A stretch of DNA of 27,067 bases from Candidatus Lindowiibacteriota bacterium (GTDB lineage: Bacteria > Lindowbacteria > 2-12-FULL-62-27). Below, in pieces: positions 15,037 through 24,534 of the stretch. The stretch is from positions 1 through 27,067 of the forward strand of contig JAHFCY010000016.1 in NCBI GenBank assembly GCA_023249255.1. Direction: 5' to 3'. The translations under genes were made by a program, and so were the position numbers. Below the pieces are notes generated by a model. The model was not told the origin of the DNA, ran no database searches, and worked only from the letters and a program-made list of their open reading frames with translations. Each line of letters opens with the position of its first letter. Position 1 is the first letter of the stretch.

Positions 15037-16095
15037 ATGCGGTATCGATTTTTGAGCGACGGAAAAACAGCGGTGTCCGAAGTGGGATTTGGCGTGTGGT
15101 CAGTGGCGACGACATGGTGGGGCGTCAAAGACGCGGAAACCGGTGTGCGGCTTTTGCGCGAAGCCTACGATCAGGGGGTCACGTTTTTCGACACGGCCGA
15201 TGTCTACGGAAACGGGCGAGGCGAGACGCTTCTGGCGGACGCGTTCTGGAAATCCGGCGTCCCGCGCGACAACCTGGTTATCGCGACAAAATTCGGATAC
15301 GACATTTACACGAACTCGGGCGAACGGAGCGGACATGGAGAATTGCCGCAGGATTTTTCGCCTGCATTCATCAAAAAGGCCTGCGAAGAGAGCCTCCGGC
15401 GTCTTTCGACCGACCACATCGACATCTACCAGCTTCACAATCCCCGCATGGATGCAATTCGAAGCGATGACATTATTGAAACGCTTGAGCGATTGAAAGA
15501 CGAGGGCAAAATCCGGCTGGGCGGCGCCGCGCTGGGGCCGGACATCGGATGGTTCGATGAAGGCATGGAGACGCTCGCGAGGGACGGCTACGACGCCATC
15601 CAGATCATTTACAGCCTTCTCGAACAGGAACCGTCCATCGGGTTTTTCCCGTCAGCCGAACAAAAAAACCGGAATCTCATCGTGCGCGTCCCGCACGCGT
15701 CGGGATTGCTTGATCGAAGTTACAAACCGGAAAACGCGTACGACAAATCGGACCACCGAAGTCACCGCAAGGACAAATGGATGGCCGCCGGCGTCGACGC
15801 CGTCCGGCAGTTCGAATTTCTCGAATCGACCATCGGCCCGACGAGACGGCTCCTGTCACAGGCCGCGATCCAGTTCTGTCTTGCCCAACCAACGGTCAAA
15901 ACCGTTCTGCCAAATTTCACACGGACGGACCAGATCAAGGAATTCTGCGCGGCGTCCGATCTTCCGCCGCTGACGAAGGACGATCTGGCACGCGTTCGAA
16001 AACTCTGGGATGACGGTCTGGGCTCCTCGCTCATTCAGCCGTTTTCGAATTCGATCACAAAACCTTCGCCGGTCGCCGCCGCAGGCAGGGGATGA
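15037..16095 (+). CDS. Aldo/keto reductase
   Basis: NADPH-dependent oxidoreductase of the AKR superfamily, 352 residues, TIM-barrel. The catalytic tetrad is complete: Asp52 and Tyr57 in TFFDTADVYGNG, Lys85 in VIATKFGYD and His134 in YQLHNPRM. The cofactor end includes VLPNFTRTDQIKEF near the C-terminus. The loop at 225-255 (SYKPENAYDKSDHRSHRKDK) is longer and more charged than in many relatives and may shape the substrate site. The start is set by the strong ribosome binding site. It is the first gene of a tight cluster with ahbAB, hemQ and ispH (6 bases to the next gene). The substrate is not predictable. A link to tetrapyrrole or isoprenoid metabolism is only suggested by position. Confidence 0.9.
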   Translation: MRYRFLSDGKTAVSEVGFGVWSVATTWWGVKDAETGVRLLREAYDQGVTFFDTADVYGNGRGETLLADAFWKSGVPRDNLVIATKFGYDIYTNSGERSGHGELPQDFSPAFIKKACEESLRRLSTDHIDIYQLHNPRMDAIRSDDIIETLERLKDEGKIRLGGAALGPDIGWFDEGMETLARDGYDAIQIIYSLLEQEPSIGFFPSAEQKNRNLIVRVPHASGLLDRSYKPENAYDKSDHRSHRKDKWMAAGVDAVRQFEFLESTIGPTRRLLSQAAIQFCLAQPTVKTVLPNFTRTDQIKEFCAASDLPPLTKDDLARVRKLWDDGLGSSLIQPFSNSITKPSPVAAAGRG

Positions 16096-16101
16096 ATTGA
16101 G

Positions 16102-17274
16102 ATGAGTCAGAACGCCGTGGCGGGCGACAGCGGGATCAAAAAACTGATGGACGATCCCGTCACGCGCGCAATCCTGAAAGCCGGAGAAGGCGGGTTGGCA
16201 GGAAAGCCGTTCACACACGGGCCGTGGGAAACGCTGGCAGAGGCGGCAAGGAAAAAATACGGCGAGGCGGCCGACCTCACCGCGGCGGCCGTCCGCGAGC
16301 GCGTCCGGGACCTGACGCGCGCGGGCCAGGTCCGATATTCGCGCTGGATTTTGGAGACGGGCAAACTGGTCGGCAAAACCAACACCGCGCTCGTCGCGCT
16401 CGCCGTCGGGCCGGGCGAGATCGACAGAGCCGCCGACATCCTGACGCGTCACCCGGGCGTCAGCCACTGTTATCTGCGCGGAGACAAAGGCTACAACGTA
16501 TGGTTCACACTCGCCGTTCCGCCGGCATGGTCCCTCGAAGCCACGGCCGGAAAATTGCGGGACCTGTCCGGCGCCGGGGGGGTGCGCGTATTGTTTGCCG
16601 AGCGCATGTTGAAAATCCAGGTGGCGCATACCGCCGCGGCCGAAAAAAAGGCCGGCGCCATCACGGACTCCGAACCCGATGTGGTCCAGCCGGACAGCGA
16701 GGGCACGGAACTGTCCGCCGAGGAGGAGCGCTGTCTTGAAATTCTCTGGGAGCCGATCGATTTTTCCGAAGGATCGCCGGAGGCTGAATCGGCCGAACCG
16801 TACGCCGTTCGAGCCAGGGCCGCAAGCGTGGATCCGAAACGGTTTGAAGAGGTCATATCCGGGTTGTATCAGAAAAAAATTCTTCGGCGGTTTTCCGTCA
16901 TCCTGAATCACCGAAACGCCGGCATCTCCGCCAACGGCATGTGCCAGTGGGACGTCGCGGACGAGCATATCGACGCGCTGGCCGACCTCATTCCGAAATT
17001 CGCCGCCGTCACGCACGCCTACATCCGCACGCGTTACGAAGACATTCCGTACCGTCTCTACGCCATGCTTCACGGCCCGTCGCTCGACTGGATCAAGGAG
17101 CGCAAGGATGCGATTGACGAAGCCGCAGCCAAATCCGGCGTGCCGATCAGAACTTCACGCGTGCTGATTTCCGGAAAAGAATTGGGCATGAAACCGCCAT
17201 GCCCCGTCCCCAGCGTTCATCGCGCCTGGTTCTCCAAACATGACCCAGCCGGATCCTGCCGAAAACGCGGCTAA
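16102..17274 (+). CDS. ahbAB: Siroheme decarboxylase, fused AhbA-AhbB (NirDL-like)
   Basis: Removes two carboxyl groups from siroheme to give didecarboxysiroheme, the first step of the siroheme-dependent heme route; homologous NirDL proteins act in heme d1 synthesis. It is 390 residues in two related halves, each an Lrp/AsnC-like winged helix plus ferredoxin-like domain. Half A (about 38-180) has TAAAVRERVRDLTRAGQV, RHPGVSHCYLR and YNVWFTLAVP. Half B (about 205-366) has KRFEEVISGLYQKKILRRFS, LNHRNAGISANGMCQWDV, AVTHAYIRTRYEDIPYRLY and AMLHG. The linker (183-205) is acidic and probably flexible. The order matches AhbA then AhbB. Its last 24 residues look non-conserved and overlap hemQ by 35 bases. 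The neighbouring HemQ-family gene favours heme b over heme d1; no other nir genes are present. Confidence 0.85.
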   Translation: MSQNAVAGDSGIKKLMDDPVTRAILKAGEGGLAGKPFTHGPWETLAEAARKKYGEAADLTAAAVRERVRDLTRAGQVRYSRWILETGKLVGKTNTALVALAVGPGEIDRAADILTRHPGVSHCYLRGDKGYNVWFTLAVPPAWSLEATAGKLRDLSGAGGVRVLFAERMLKIQVAHTAAAEKKAGAITDSEPDVVQPDSEGTELSAEEERCLEILWEPIDFSEGSPEAESAEPYAVRARAASVDPKRFEEVISGLYQKKILRRFSVILNHRNAGISANGMCQWDVADEHIDALADLIPKFAAVTHAYIRTRYEDIPYRLYAMLHGPSLDWIKERKDAIDEAAAKSGVPIRTSRVLISGKELGMKPPCPVPSVHRAWFSKHDPAGSCRKRG

Positions 17275-18007
17275 ACCCGCGACCGGTCCCCGGGGCGGAC
17301 CGGGCGGCGGACGGCCCGGCGCGGACGGCCCGCGCTATTTCGTGACGTACACGTTTTACAGGATTCAAAATAAATTCCGGCGGCTGGACGCAAACAGCCG
17401 GTTGACTGCGTCCCACGACTTCCGCCAGCATCTCGACGACTGGTCCAAAAAAATCCAGGTCCATGCCTATTCGACCGCCGGCATGCGGCCAGATGTCGAC
17501 TTTCTATTGTGGCGGATCGCGCCGGATCTCGAATCGCTCCACGACATGGCTCTCGCGACGAAAAAAACGGCGTTTGGCGTCCATCTCACAATCCCTCACT
17601 CCTATCTCGCGATGACCCGCCGATCGGTCTACGTCGACAAGCACCAGCATGAGGGTCAGGAAGGATCACGGCTTTATATCCGACCCACGGAATCGAAATA
17701 TCTGTTCGTGTATCCGTTCGTGAAAACCCACGACTGGTATCAACTCCCGATGGCCGACCGGCAAAAAGCGATGGACGAACACATCGCGATGGGCCACAAA
17801 TATCCGAGCGTGCGGATCAACACGACGTACTGTTTCGGTCTCGACGATCCAGAATTCGTCGTCGCGTTCGAGTCCGACCAACCCGGCGATTTCCTCGACC
17901 TCGTCATGGAAATGCGCTCCTCCAGGGCCCGTCCCTACACCCTCCGCGACACACCGATTTTCACCTGCATCCGCAAATCATTTCAGGAATTGTGCGAAGA
18001 ATTTTAG
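17240..18007 (+). CDS. hemQ: Chlorite dismutase family protein, probable coproheme decarboxylase
   Basis: Member of the chlorite dismutase-like family, most like HemQ/ChdC, which oxidatively decarboxylates coproheme (Fe-coproporphyrin III) to heme b. It is 255 residues; a disordered Gly/Pro-rich N-terminus (1-30) precedes the ferredoxin-like fold. The expected catalytic tyrosine is Tyr158 in FVYPFVKTHDWYQLP, corresponding to the YPF-type motif of ChdC. The segment MDEHIAMGHKYPSVR (His181 and surroundings) is where the proximal heme histidine lies. HemQ-like LDDPEFVVAFESD follows. The distal Arg of true chlorite dismutases is not evident from motif reading, favouring ChdC, but an alignment is needed. 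The start ATG sits within the end of ahbAB; no good ribosome binding site is seen, so translation is probably coupled. ispH follows after 9 bases. Confidence 0.85.
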   Translation: MTQPDPAENAAKPATGPRGGPGGGRPGADGPRYFVTYTFYRIQNKFRRLDANSRLTASHDFRQHLDDWSKKIQVHAYSTAGMRPDVDFLLWRIAPDLESLHDMALATKKTAFGVHLTIPHSYLAMTRRSVYVDKHQHEGQEGSRLYIRPTESKYLFVYPFVKTHDWYQLPMADRQKAMDEHIAMGHKYPSVRINTTYCFGLDDPEFVVAFESDQPGDFLDLVMEMRSSRARPYTLRDTPIFTCIRKSFQELCEEF

Positions 18008-18016
18008 AGGTCCGGC

Positions 18017-19138
18017 ATGAAAGCTGACCTTCTGAAAAAAGACATCCTTAAAAAATCCACCCGGCGGGACTGGACGGAGGAGAATGGCGTCCGGATGGGA
18101 TTTCACCGGATCGAAAAGAGCGGGCTCACTCTGCGGCTCGCGAATGTATGGGGGTTTTGTTACGGCGTATTGTACGCGATCGAAGCCGTGAACGAAACGC
18201 TCGACAAATACGCCGGAGCGCGGATCTACGTCCTCGGCGATCTCATCCACAACCCGCACGTCAACGGCGAGCTTCAAAAACGCGGCGCCGTGTTCATCGA
18301 TCCGGACGAGATTGACCGGGTCGAGTCCGACGCCGTCGTCGTGGTGCCGGCGTTCGGGACCCGCAAGGACATCTTTCAGAAAATCCGGGATAGAAAATGG
18401 GTGGCCGTCGACACAACGTGCCCGGAGGTGAAGACCGTCGAGGAGGAGGTTTCGCGGTTCAACGAGGAAGGATTCACGGCTGTCATTCACGGCAAATTCG
18501 AGCACCAGGAATCGATCGCCACGAGTTCCTTCGCCAATCACTATCTGATCATCCGAAATCTCGACGAAGCCGCATTTGTGTGCCGGTATCTTCTGGGCGG
18601 TGAAACGCGCGAGGTGTTCATGACGCGATTTTCGAAGGCGACGTCAGCCGGATTCGATCCGGCCGTCCATCTTCGGCGGATTGGCATGGCCAACCAGACC
18701 ACGATGTTGATGAACGAGTCGATGGAGGTTTTCGAGATGTTCCGGAAGGCGATTTTTGAGCGAGACGGACACACCGGCAATTTCCGCGCGATGAAAACCA
18801 TCTGCTCGGCCACGCAGGACCGACAGGACGCCGTTTCCGCGCTCGCGCGAAACGAACCCATTGACCTCTTCGTCGACGTCGGCGGACATTCCAGTTCCAA
18901 TACGCGAAATCTCGCCATCACCGCGCACCAAAACGGAGGCAAACCCGTCTATCACATCGAGCGCGCGAATGATTTATCGGCCGACTCCATCACGTATCTG
19001 CCGATCGATCAGAACAAGCCCGCCACCCAGCGCAACTGGCTGCCGGCCGGCCGCGTGACGATCGGCCTCACGGCAGGCGCGTCAACACCCCACTCGGAAC
19101 TGGAACTCGTGATTCAAAAACTGTTAAGTTTTTACTGA
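18017..19138 (+). CDS. ispH: HMBPP reductase IspH, plant/cyanobacteria-like type
   Basis: Last step of the non-mevalonate isoprenoid pathway: reductive conversion of HMBPP to IPP and DMAPP by a [4Fe-4S] enzyme. It is 373 residues. Cluster ligands are Cys48 (WGFCYGV), Cys135 (VDTTCPEVKTV) and Cys263 (TICSATQDRQDA). Substrate-site motifs include IHNPHVN, HGKFEHQESIATSS, ANQTTML, SSSNTRNL and GLTAGASTP. The HGKFEHQESIATSS stretch, AGFDPAVHLRRIGMANQTT, the long insert and the N-terminal extension (1-38) match the longer cyanobacterial/plant subfamily rather than the E. coli type. GAGG precedes the ATG at a suitable distance. It closes the AKR-ahbAB-hemQ-ispH group and converges on the next gene with one base between stop codons. 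An older name is lytB. Confidence 0.94.
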   Translation: MKADLLKKDILKKSTRRDWTEENGVRMGFHRIEKSGLTLRLANVWGFCYGVLYAIEAVNETLDKYAGARIYVLGDLIHNPHVNGELQKRGAVFIDPDEIDRVESDAVVVVPAFGTRKDIFQKIRDRKWVAVDTTCPEVKTVEEEVSRFNEEGFTAVIHGKFEHQESIATSSFANHYLIIRNLDEAAFVCRYLLGGETREVFMTRFSKATSAGFDPAVHLRRIGMANQTTMLMNESMEVFEMFRKAIFERDGHTGNFRAMKTICSATQDRQDAVSALARNEPIDLFVDVGGHSSSNTRNLAITAHQNGGKPVYHIERANDLSADSITYLPIDQNKPATQRNWLPAGRVTIGLTAGASTPHSELELVIQKLLSFY

Positions 19139-19139
19139 T

Positions 19140-19862
19140 CTACTGTTTGAGATCGAGGAGGGTGCCGATCATTTCGTCGGCGGCTTTGACGGGTTTGATG
19201 TTGGCCTGAAACGCGCGCAGATCGACGATCTGATCGACGATTTCCGATGCCAAATCGACGTTGGATCCTTCGAGCGTGCCCGGCATGAGCATCCCGAGAC
19301 CGCCGGAGCCGGGGGCGTTCATCACGGACGCGCCGCTGTTAGCCGTCGCCGACAGAAGATTGTCTCCCGATCGAGCAAGTCCACCCGGATTGGCAAATCC
19401 GGCGAGTTGAATCTGGCCTAGCGGCGCAACTGTACCGTCGGCCCGGACCGCGCCAACCTGCCCGTTCGACGTCACCTGAACGGCCGTCGCGCCCGCAGGC
19501 ACCGTCATGGCCGGCTGAAGAAAATTCCCGTTTGAATCGACCACGCGGCCTTGTCCGTCTATCTGAAAATGCCCGTCACGCGTGAACGATATCCGGCCGG
19601 CCGCATCCTGGACAGAAAAATATCCGTTCCCCCCGATCGACAGATCGAGCGCGCCACCCGTCCGCAAAATAGGTCCCGGCTGAATCACCGATCCGATCGA
19701 GTTGATCCGGGTTCCGCCCGTTTTGACGTCGGCCTGCGTGGCGTACTGCGCTTTGAATCCCGCCGTGTTCACATTCGCGGTATTATTTGCCGATACCGCC
19801 AGTCTGTCCTGCGCCGCGTTGAGGCCGGACAGTGAAAAAACGAACGTCGATGAAATCGTCAT
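19140..19862 (-). CDS. Flagellar basal-body rod/hook protein, FlgG/FlgF family
   Basis: Axial flagellar protein family member of about 240 residues, slightly shorter than FlgG (about 260). Rod-protein features are the N-terminal helix ending ANNTANVNTAGFKAQ, the core LDLSIGGNGYFSV then SFTRDGHFQID, the LQPAMTVP stretch, and the C-terminal TLEGSNVDLASEIVDQIV followed by FQANIKPVKAADEMIGTLLDL. It lacks the usual first residues of FlgG (LWTAATGM-like), having FSLSGLNAAQDRLA instead, so the exact name (FlgG, FlgF or an orphan relative) is open. ATG 19862 has GGAG 9 bases upstream. No other flagellar gene is in the window. It is third in a minus-strand trio after the HEXXXH and SGNH genes. No signal peptide, as expected for export through the flagellar type III apparatus. 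Confidence 0.85.
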   Translation of the reverse strand: MTISSTFVFSLSGLNAAQDRLAVSANNTANVNTAGFKAQYATQADVKTGGTRINSIGSVIQPGPILRTGGALDLSIGGNGYFSVQDAAGRISFTRDGHFQIDGQGRVVDSNGNFLQPAMTVPAGATAVQVTSNGQVGAVRADGTVAPLGQIQLAGFANPGGLARSGDNLLSATANSGASVMNAPGSGGLGMLMPGTLEGSNVDLASEIVDQIVDLRAFQANIKPVKAADEMIGTLLDLKQ

Positions 19863-19898
19863 GTGCAGATTCTCCATGCCCCGGGCGTGGAAGTCAAT

Positions 19899-21104
19899 TC
19901 AATGCGTCCATCCCAGCCGGTCGAATTTAGCCGTGATTTCCTGCGCGGCCAGCGAGTGGCCGGCGGGATTCCAGTGGCCGTCGTGGCGGAAATACAGGCG
20001 GTCAGAACCCGGATGGCCGCGGAATGCCGGAAGCAGATCAAGAATGGGAATGGAATCACCGGCCAGTCGTTGTTTGAGGAGAGCGTTCGGGCGCGTGAAG
20101 TCCGTGGCGGCGGATTGGAAGTTCACGTAGAAATTTTGCACGAATTGCTGAAGATCATCATAAACCTGGACCTGCGACGGGATGAGGACGATCAGCATTT
20201 TTTCTCCGCCGCGGCGGGTGTCCACGTCGAATTTCCGAAAAATATCCGCCGTCACGTCGAAGGCTTCATCCCATATTTTTTGCTCATCCGCCGGCAAATT
20301 CGTCAGAAATTGTTCCCAGTCTTTGTTGACTTCCTTGGCTTTCCAAAACCCCATCGATCGCATGAAGCGCGTGATCGACGGCGATTCGCGCATTCGGGCG
20401 CGCATCTGCACCGACGCCGAACGTTTGAGAGTCCAGAAATAGGTGTGGTAGAGCCAGTCGGAGTACCAGGGTCTTCGCGTGCTCAAGTTTTGGGAGCGCG
20501 AGACCTCGGCGGACGCCACATCCATCGGCAAAAATTCAAGCGAGCCGTTTTTTTTGACAAAATATGGGCGCGGATTGATATGCGACAGCGCCGGGTGGTT
20601 GTCCGAAACGTCGTTGTCCATGCAAACCATGACAACCACGATTTCAGGCTCGAATTGCCGGCCGACTTTCTCCCACATTTTGTATTCCTGCGCCGTGCCG
20701 AATCCGCCCATGCCCATGTTCAGAGTTTCCCATTTCCCGCCGCGGCCGATCAGAGCGGACTCGACGCGTTTCACGAACGACGACTCGAGCGGGAATCCGC
20801 CCTCCGTGAACGAATCGCCGACAAAGAGAATCCGGCGAACGCCGGAAGGACGGGTTGTGTCGTGATCGATGTCGTTAAAACCGAGCGAATTTGTCCATCG
20901 GCGGACATGCTGTTCGCCGTGAAGATCGTTGGTCTGGGTGAGCGCGTGGCCGGGCAGGCGCCAGCCATAGTCAAGATCATAGATTTTATCCGGCGTGAAA
21001 CTGGTCGGATCGGGCAGGGTAAGCCGCAGGACGATTTCGAGAGCGGTGAGTGTGATCAGAATTGACCCCGCGATCAGTCCGATCCGGGCAAAGGTTTTTT
21101 TCAC
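19899..21104 (-). CDS. Membrane-anchored SGNH/GDSL hydrolase
   Basis: Probable esterase or acyl-transfer/deacetylase enzyme acting at the cell envelope. It is 401 residues. An uncleaved signal-anchor helix (about 6-28, ARIGLIAGSILITLTALEIV) places the catalytic domain outside the inner membrane. SGNH blocks are visible: nucleophile Ser98 in LFVGDSFTEG, Gly in MGMGGFGTAQE, Asn in VCMDNDVSDNH and the catalytic Asp375/His377 in HDGHWNPAGH. The WNPAGH style is common in SGNH proteins associated with polysaccharide or glycan acetylation. Start is GTG at 21104, 5 bases after the preceding stop, with no good ribosome binding site, suggesting coupling. The substrate is unknown. Confidence 0.88.
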   Translation of the reverse strand: MKKTFARIGLIAGSILITLTALEIVLRLTLPDPTSFTPDKIYDLDYGWRLPGHALTQTNDLHGEQHVRRWTNSLGFNDIDHDTTRPSGVRRILFVGDSFTEGGFPLESSFVKRVESALIGRGGKWETLNMGMGGFGTAQEYKMWEKVGRQFEPEIVVVMVCMDNDVSDNHPALSHINPRPYFVKKNGSLEFLPMDVASAEVSRSQNLSTRRPWYSDWLYHTYFWTLKRSASVQMRARMRESPSITRFMRSMGFWKAKEVNKDWEQFLTNLPADEQKIWDEAFDVTADIFRKFDVDTRRGGEKMLIVLIPSQVQVYDDLQQFVQNFYVNFQSAATDFTRPNALLKQRLAGDSIPILDLLPAFRGHPGSDRLYFRHDGHWNPAGHSLAAQEITAKFDRLGWTH

Positions 21105-21109
21105 CCGCG

Positions 21110-22396
21110 TTATTTTTTTTCGATCTGTCGCAGGAGGGTTTTTACGAGCGGGCGTTTCGGGTCGAGTTGGATCACGCGACGAAGAGCCTCTTTTGCCAGC
21201 GCGTAATTTTTAATTTCGATGTACCGATGAGCGAGATTGTCGTATCGGTCAGCCAGAAATCCGCGTCGATCCAGCTTAGGATGATCCAGCGCACACGGTT
21301 TGCCGTCAAAGAGCCGGGTCAACGTCTGCGCGTACGCGAGTCCCGACGTCGGGACCGCCAGACATGCCCGGTGGTCGTAGATATCCTTGTATCCCTGAAT
21401 GACGTGCGTGCCGACCTCGTGCGCGATGATATGCGCAAGCGCCAGAACTCGGGCCTGCGGCGTCAACTCGCTTGTGTCGCGAAGTTCCGACACGGCCGGA
21501 ATATCCGTGAACACCGGAAACGTCGAGACGACCGCCTGCGCGCATTCCTCGTCGGCAAACCCGTTGAGAAGCCCGCCGCGGATGAGGCTGTGGGGCGGAG
21601 CGTCGGACAACGAATCGTCAATCAGCAGAACGTTTGTAACGATCAGGTTATCCGTAACCGAATCGGGCCAGACCGATTCAAACGCGCGGTCCCAATGCCA
21701 GTAACTGTGCTGGATCGGAAATGACGTATTAAAAAACGGAACGCCGCCGGGGGTCCGGATCTTTTTCCAGAGGCGGACCTTGGCGTCATACAACATGAGC
21801 ATATTGTACGCCGCTTCTTCGTAGGTCGTGATCAGCGGGCGCACGGCCGGCGGCACATACGCTCGCAGGGCGTCCAATGACTGATCCCGGATGATTTCAC
21901 TCTGGGACCGATAGAATCTCAACACCGTGTCTGTCCCATCGAGGGCATACGGATATTCGTTCCATTGGGCCGGGATCGGAAGACGATTGAAATATCCCGC
22001 GAGATAGGAATCGACCGCGACGGTTCGATCAATCTCAAACCGGATGCGCTTGCGATACCAGACCTCGATCCAGTTTGTAGCAATGTCGAGAGCCTGACGA
22101 ATCGTTTCCTTGGACACCGACGGCAGTCGCGGATCGTTGGCGATCACCACGCGAAACGGTTTGAGGACGCGGGTATCCCGAGGGGGCGTTGAGGCCGGCA
22201 CGGGCCGGGTGTCCGCCGAAGAATTTCCGGCGAGCGCGATCAGAATCCCCATTGCAAGAAAAAACGCACGGACGACGAATCGACTGGAATTCGACCGGCG
22301 CGACGAGTTCACATCAATATGCATGGCGGGAAGCAAATCTCCCCGGCCGACAAACGTCAAGTAAACGTGGCGAATCGCAATTGGCGTGATTCCCAC
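21110..22396 (-). CDS. Exported HEXXXH zincin-like protein
   Basis: I do not recognise an established family. It is 428 residues with a hydrophobic signal segment (about 39-58, RFVVRAFFLAMGILIALAG) preceded by an unusually long n-region. The outstanding motif is IIAHEVGTHVIQG: His326, Glu327 and His331, giving HEXXXH with three residues between Glu and the second His, not the standard HEXXH. That spacing is known in the DUF1704/MATCAP carboxypeptidase group, so a zinc protease is a fair inference. YDHRACLAVP follows, and a TPR-like helix pair ends the protein (AHRYIEIKNYALAKEALRRV). Start GTG 22396 is supported by AAAGGAG six bases upstream; ATG 22324 is an alternative giving a more normal signal peptide. 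First gene of the minus-strand trio, divergent from gyrB. Confidence 0.8.
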   Translation of the reverse strand: MGITPIAIRHVYLTFVGRGDLLPAMHIDVNSSRRSNSSRFVVRAFFLAMGILIALAGNSSADTRPVPASTPPRDTRVLKPFRVVIANDPRLPSVSKETIRQALDIATNWIEVWYRKRIRFEIDRTVAVDSYLAGYFNRLPIPAQWNEYPYALDGTDTVLRFYRSQSEIIRDQSLDALRAYVPPAVRPLITTYEEAAYNMLMLYDAKVRLWKKIRTPGGVPFFNTSFPIQHSYWHWDRAFESVWPDSVTDNLIVTNVLLIDDSLSDAPPHSLIRGGLLNGFADEECAQAVVSTFPVFTDIPAVSELRDTSELTPQARVLALAHIIAHEVGTHVIQGYKDIYDHRACLAVPTSGLAYAQTLTRLFDGKPCALDHPKLDRRGFLADRYDNLAHRYIEIKNYALAKEALRRVIQLDPKRPLVKTLLRQIEKK

Positions 22397-22402
22397 TCAA
22401 AT

Positions 22403-22409
22403 CTCCTTT
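22403..22409 (-). promoter_or_regulatory. Ribosome binding site for the HEXXXH protein
   Basis: On the minus strand AAAGGAG sits six bases before GTG 22396, an ideal spacing that supports this non-ATG start. It overlaps the candidate -35 box of the divergent gyrB promoter on the other strand. Confidence 0.7.
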
Positions 22410-22435
22410 GACGGGCGCCGATAAGATGATAGAGT
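22408..22435 (+). promoter_or_regulatory. Candidate sigma70-type promoter for gyrB-gyrA
   Basis: TTGACG (22408-22413) and TAGAGT (22430-22435) are separated by 16 bases, matching 5 of 6 and 4 of 6 of the consensus. Transcription would begin near 22442, about 50 bases before the gyrB ATG. This is the only spacer long enough to hold a gyrB promoter, but the call rests on pattern matching alone. Confidence 0.35.
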
Positions 22436-22461
22436 GGATTCATCTGTAGTGGACAGTTTAG

Positions 22462-24522
<2,061 letters not shown>

Positions 24523-24534
24523 TTTGAACTGACC

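Noticed and set aside
17240-18007. True chlorite dismutase for chlorate respiration
   Set aside because: The YPF-type tyrosine and the neighbouring siroheme decarboxylase favour a heme-synthesis role, and no chlorate reductase gene is nearby.
22445-22460. TGTAGTGGACAGTTTA, resembling the end of an insertion sequence
   Set aside because: No inverted partner, target duplication or transposase is present in the window.
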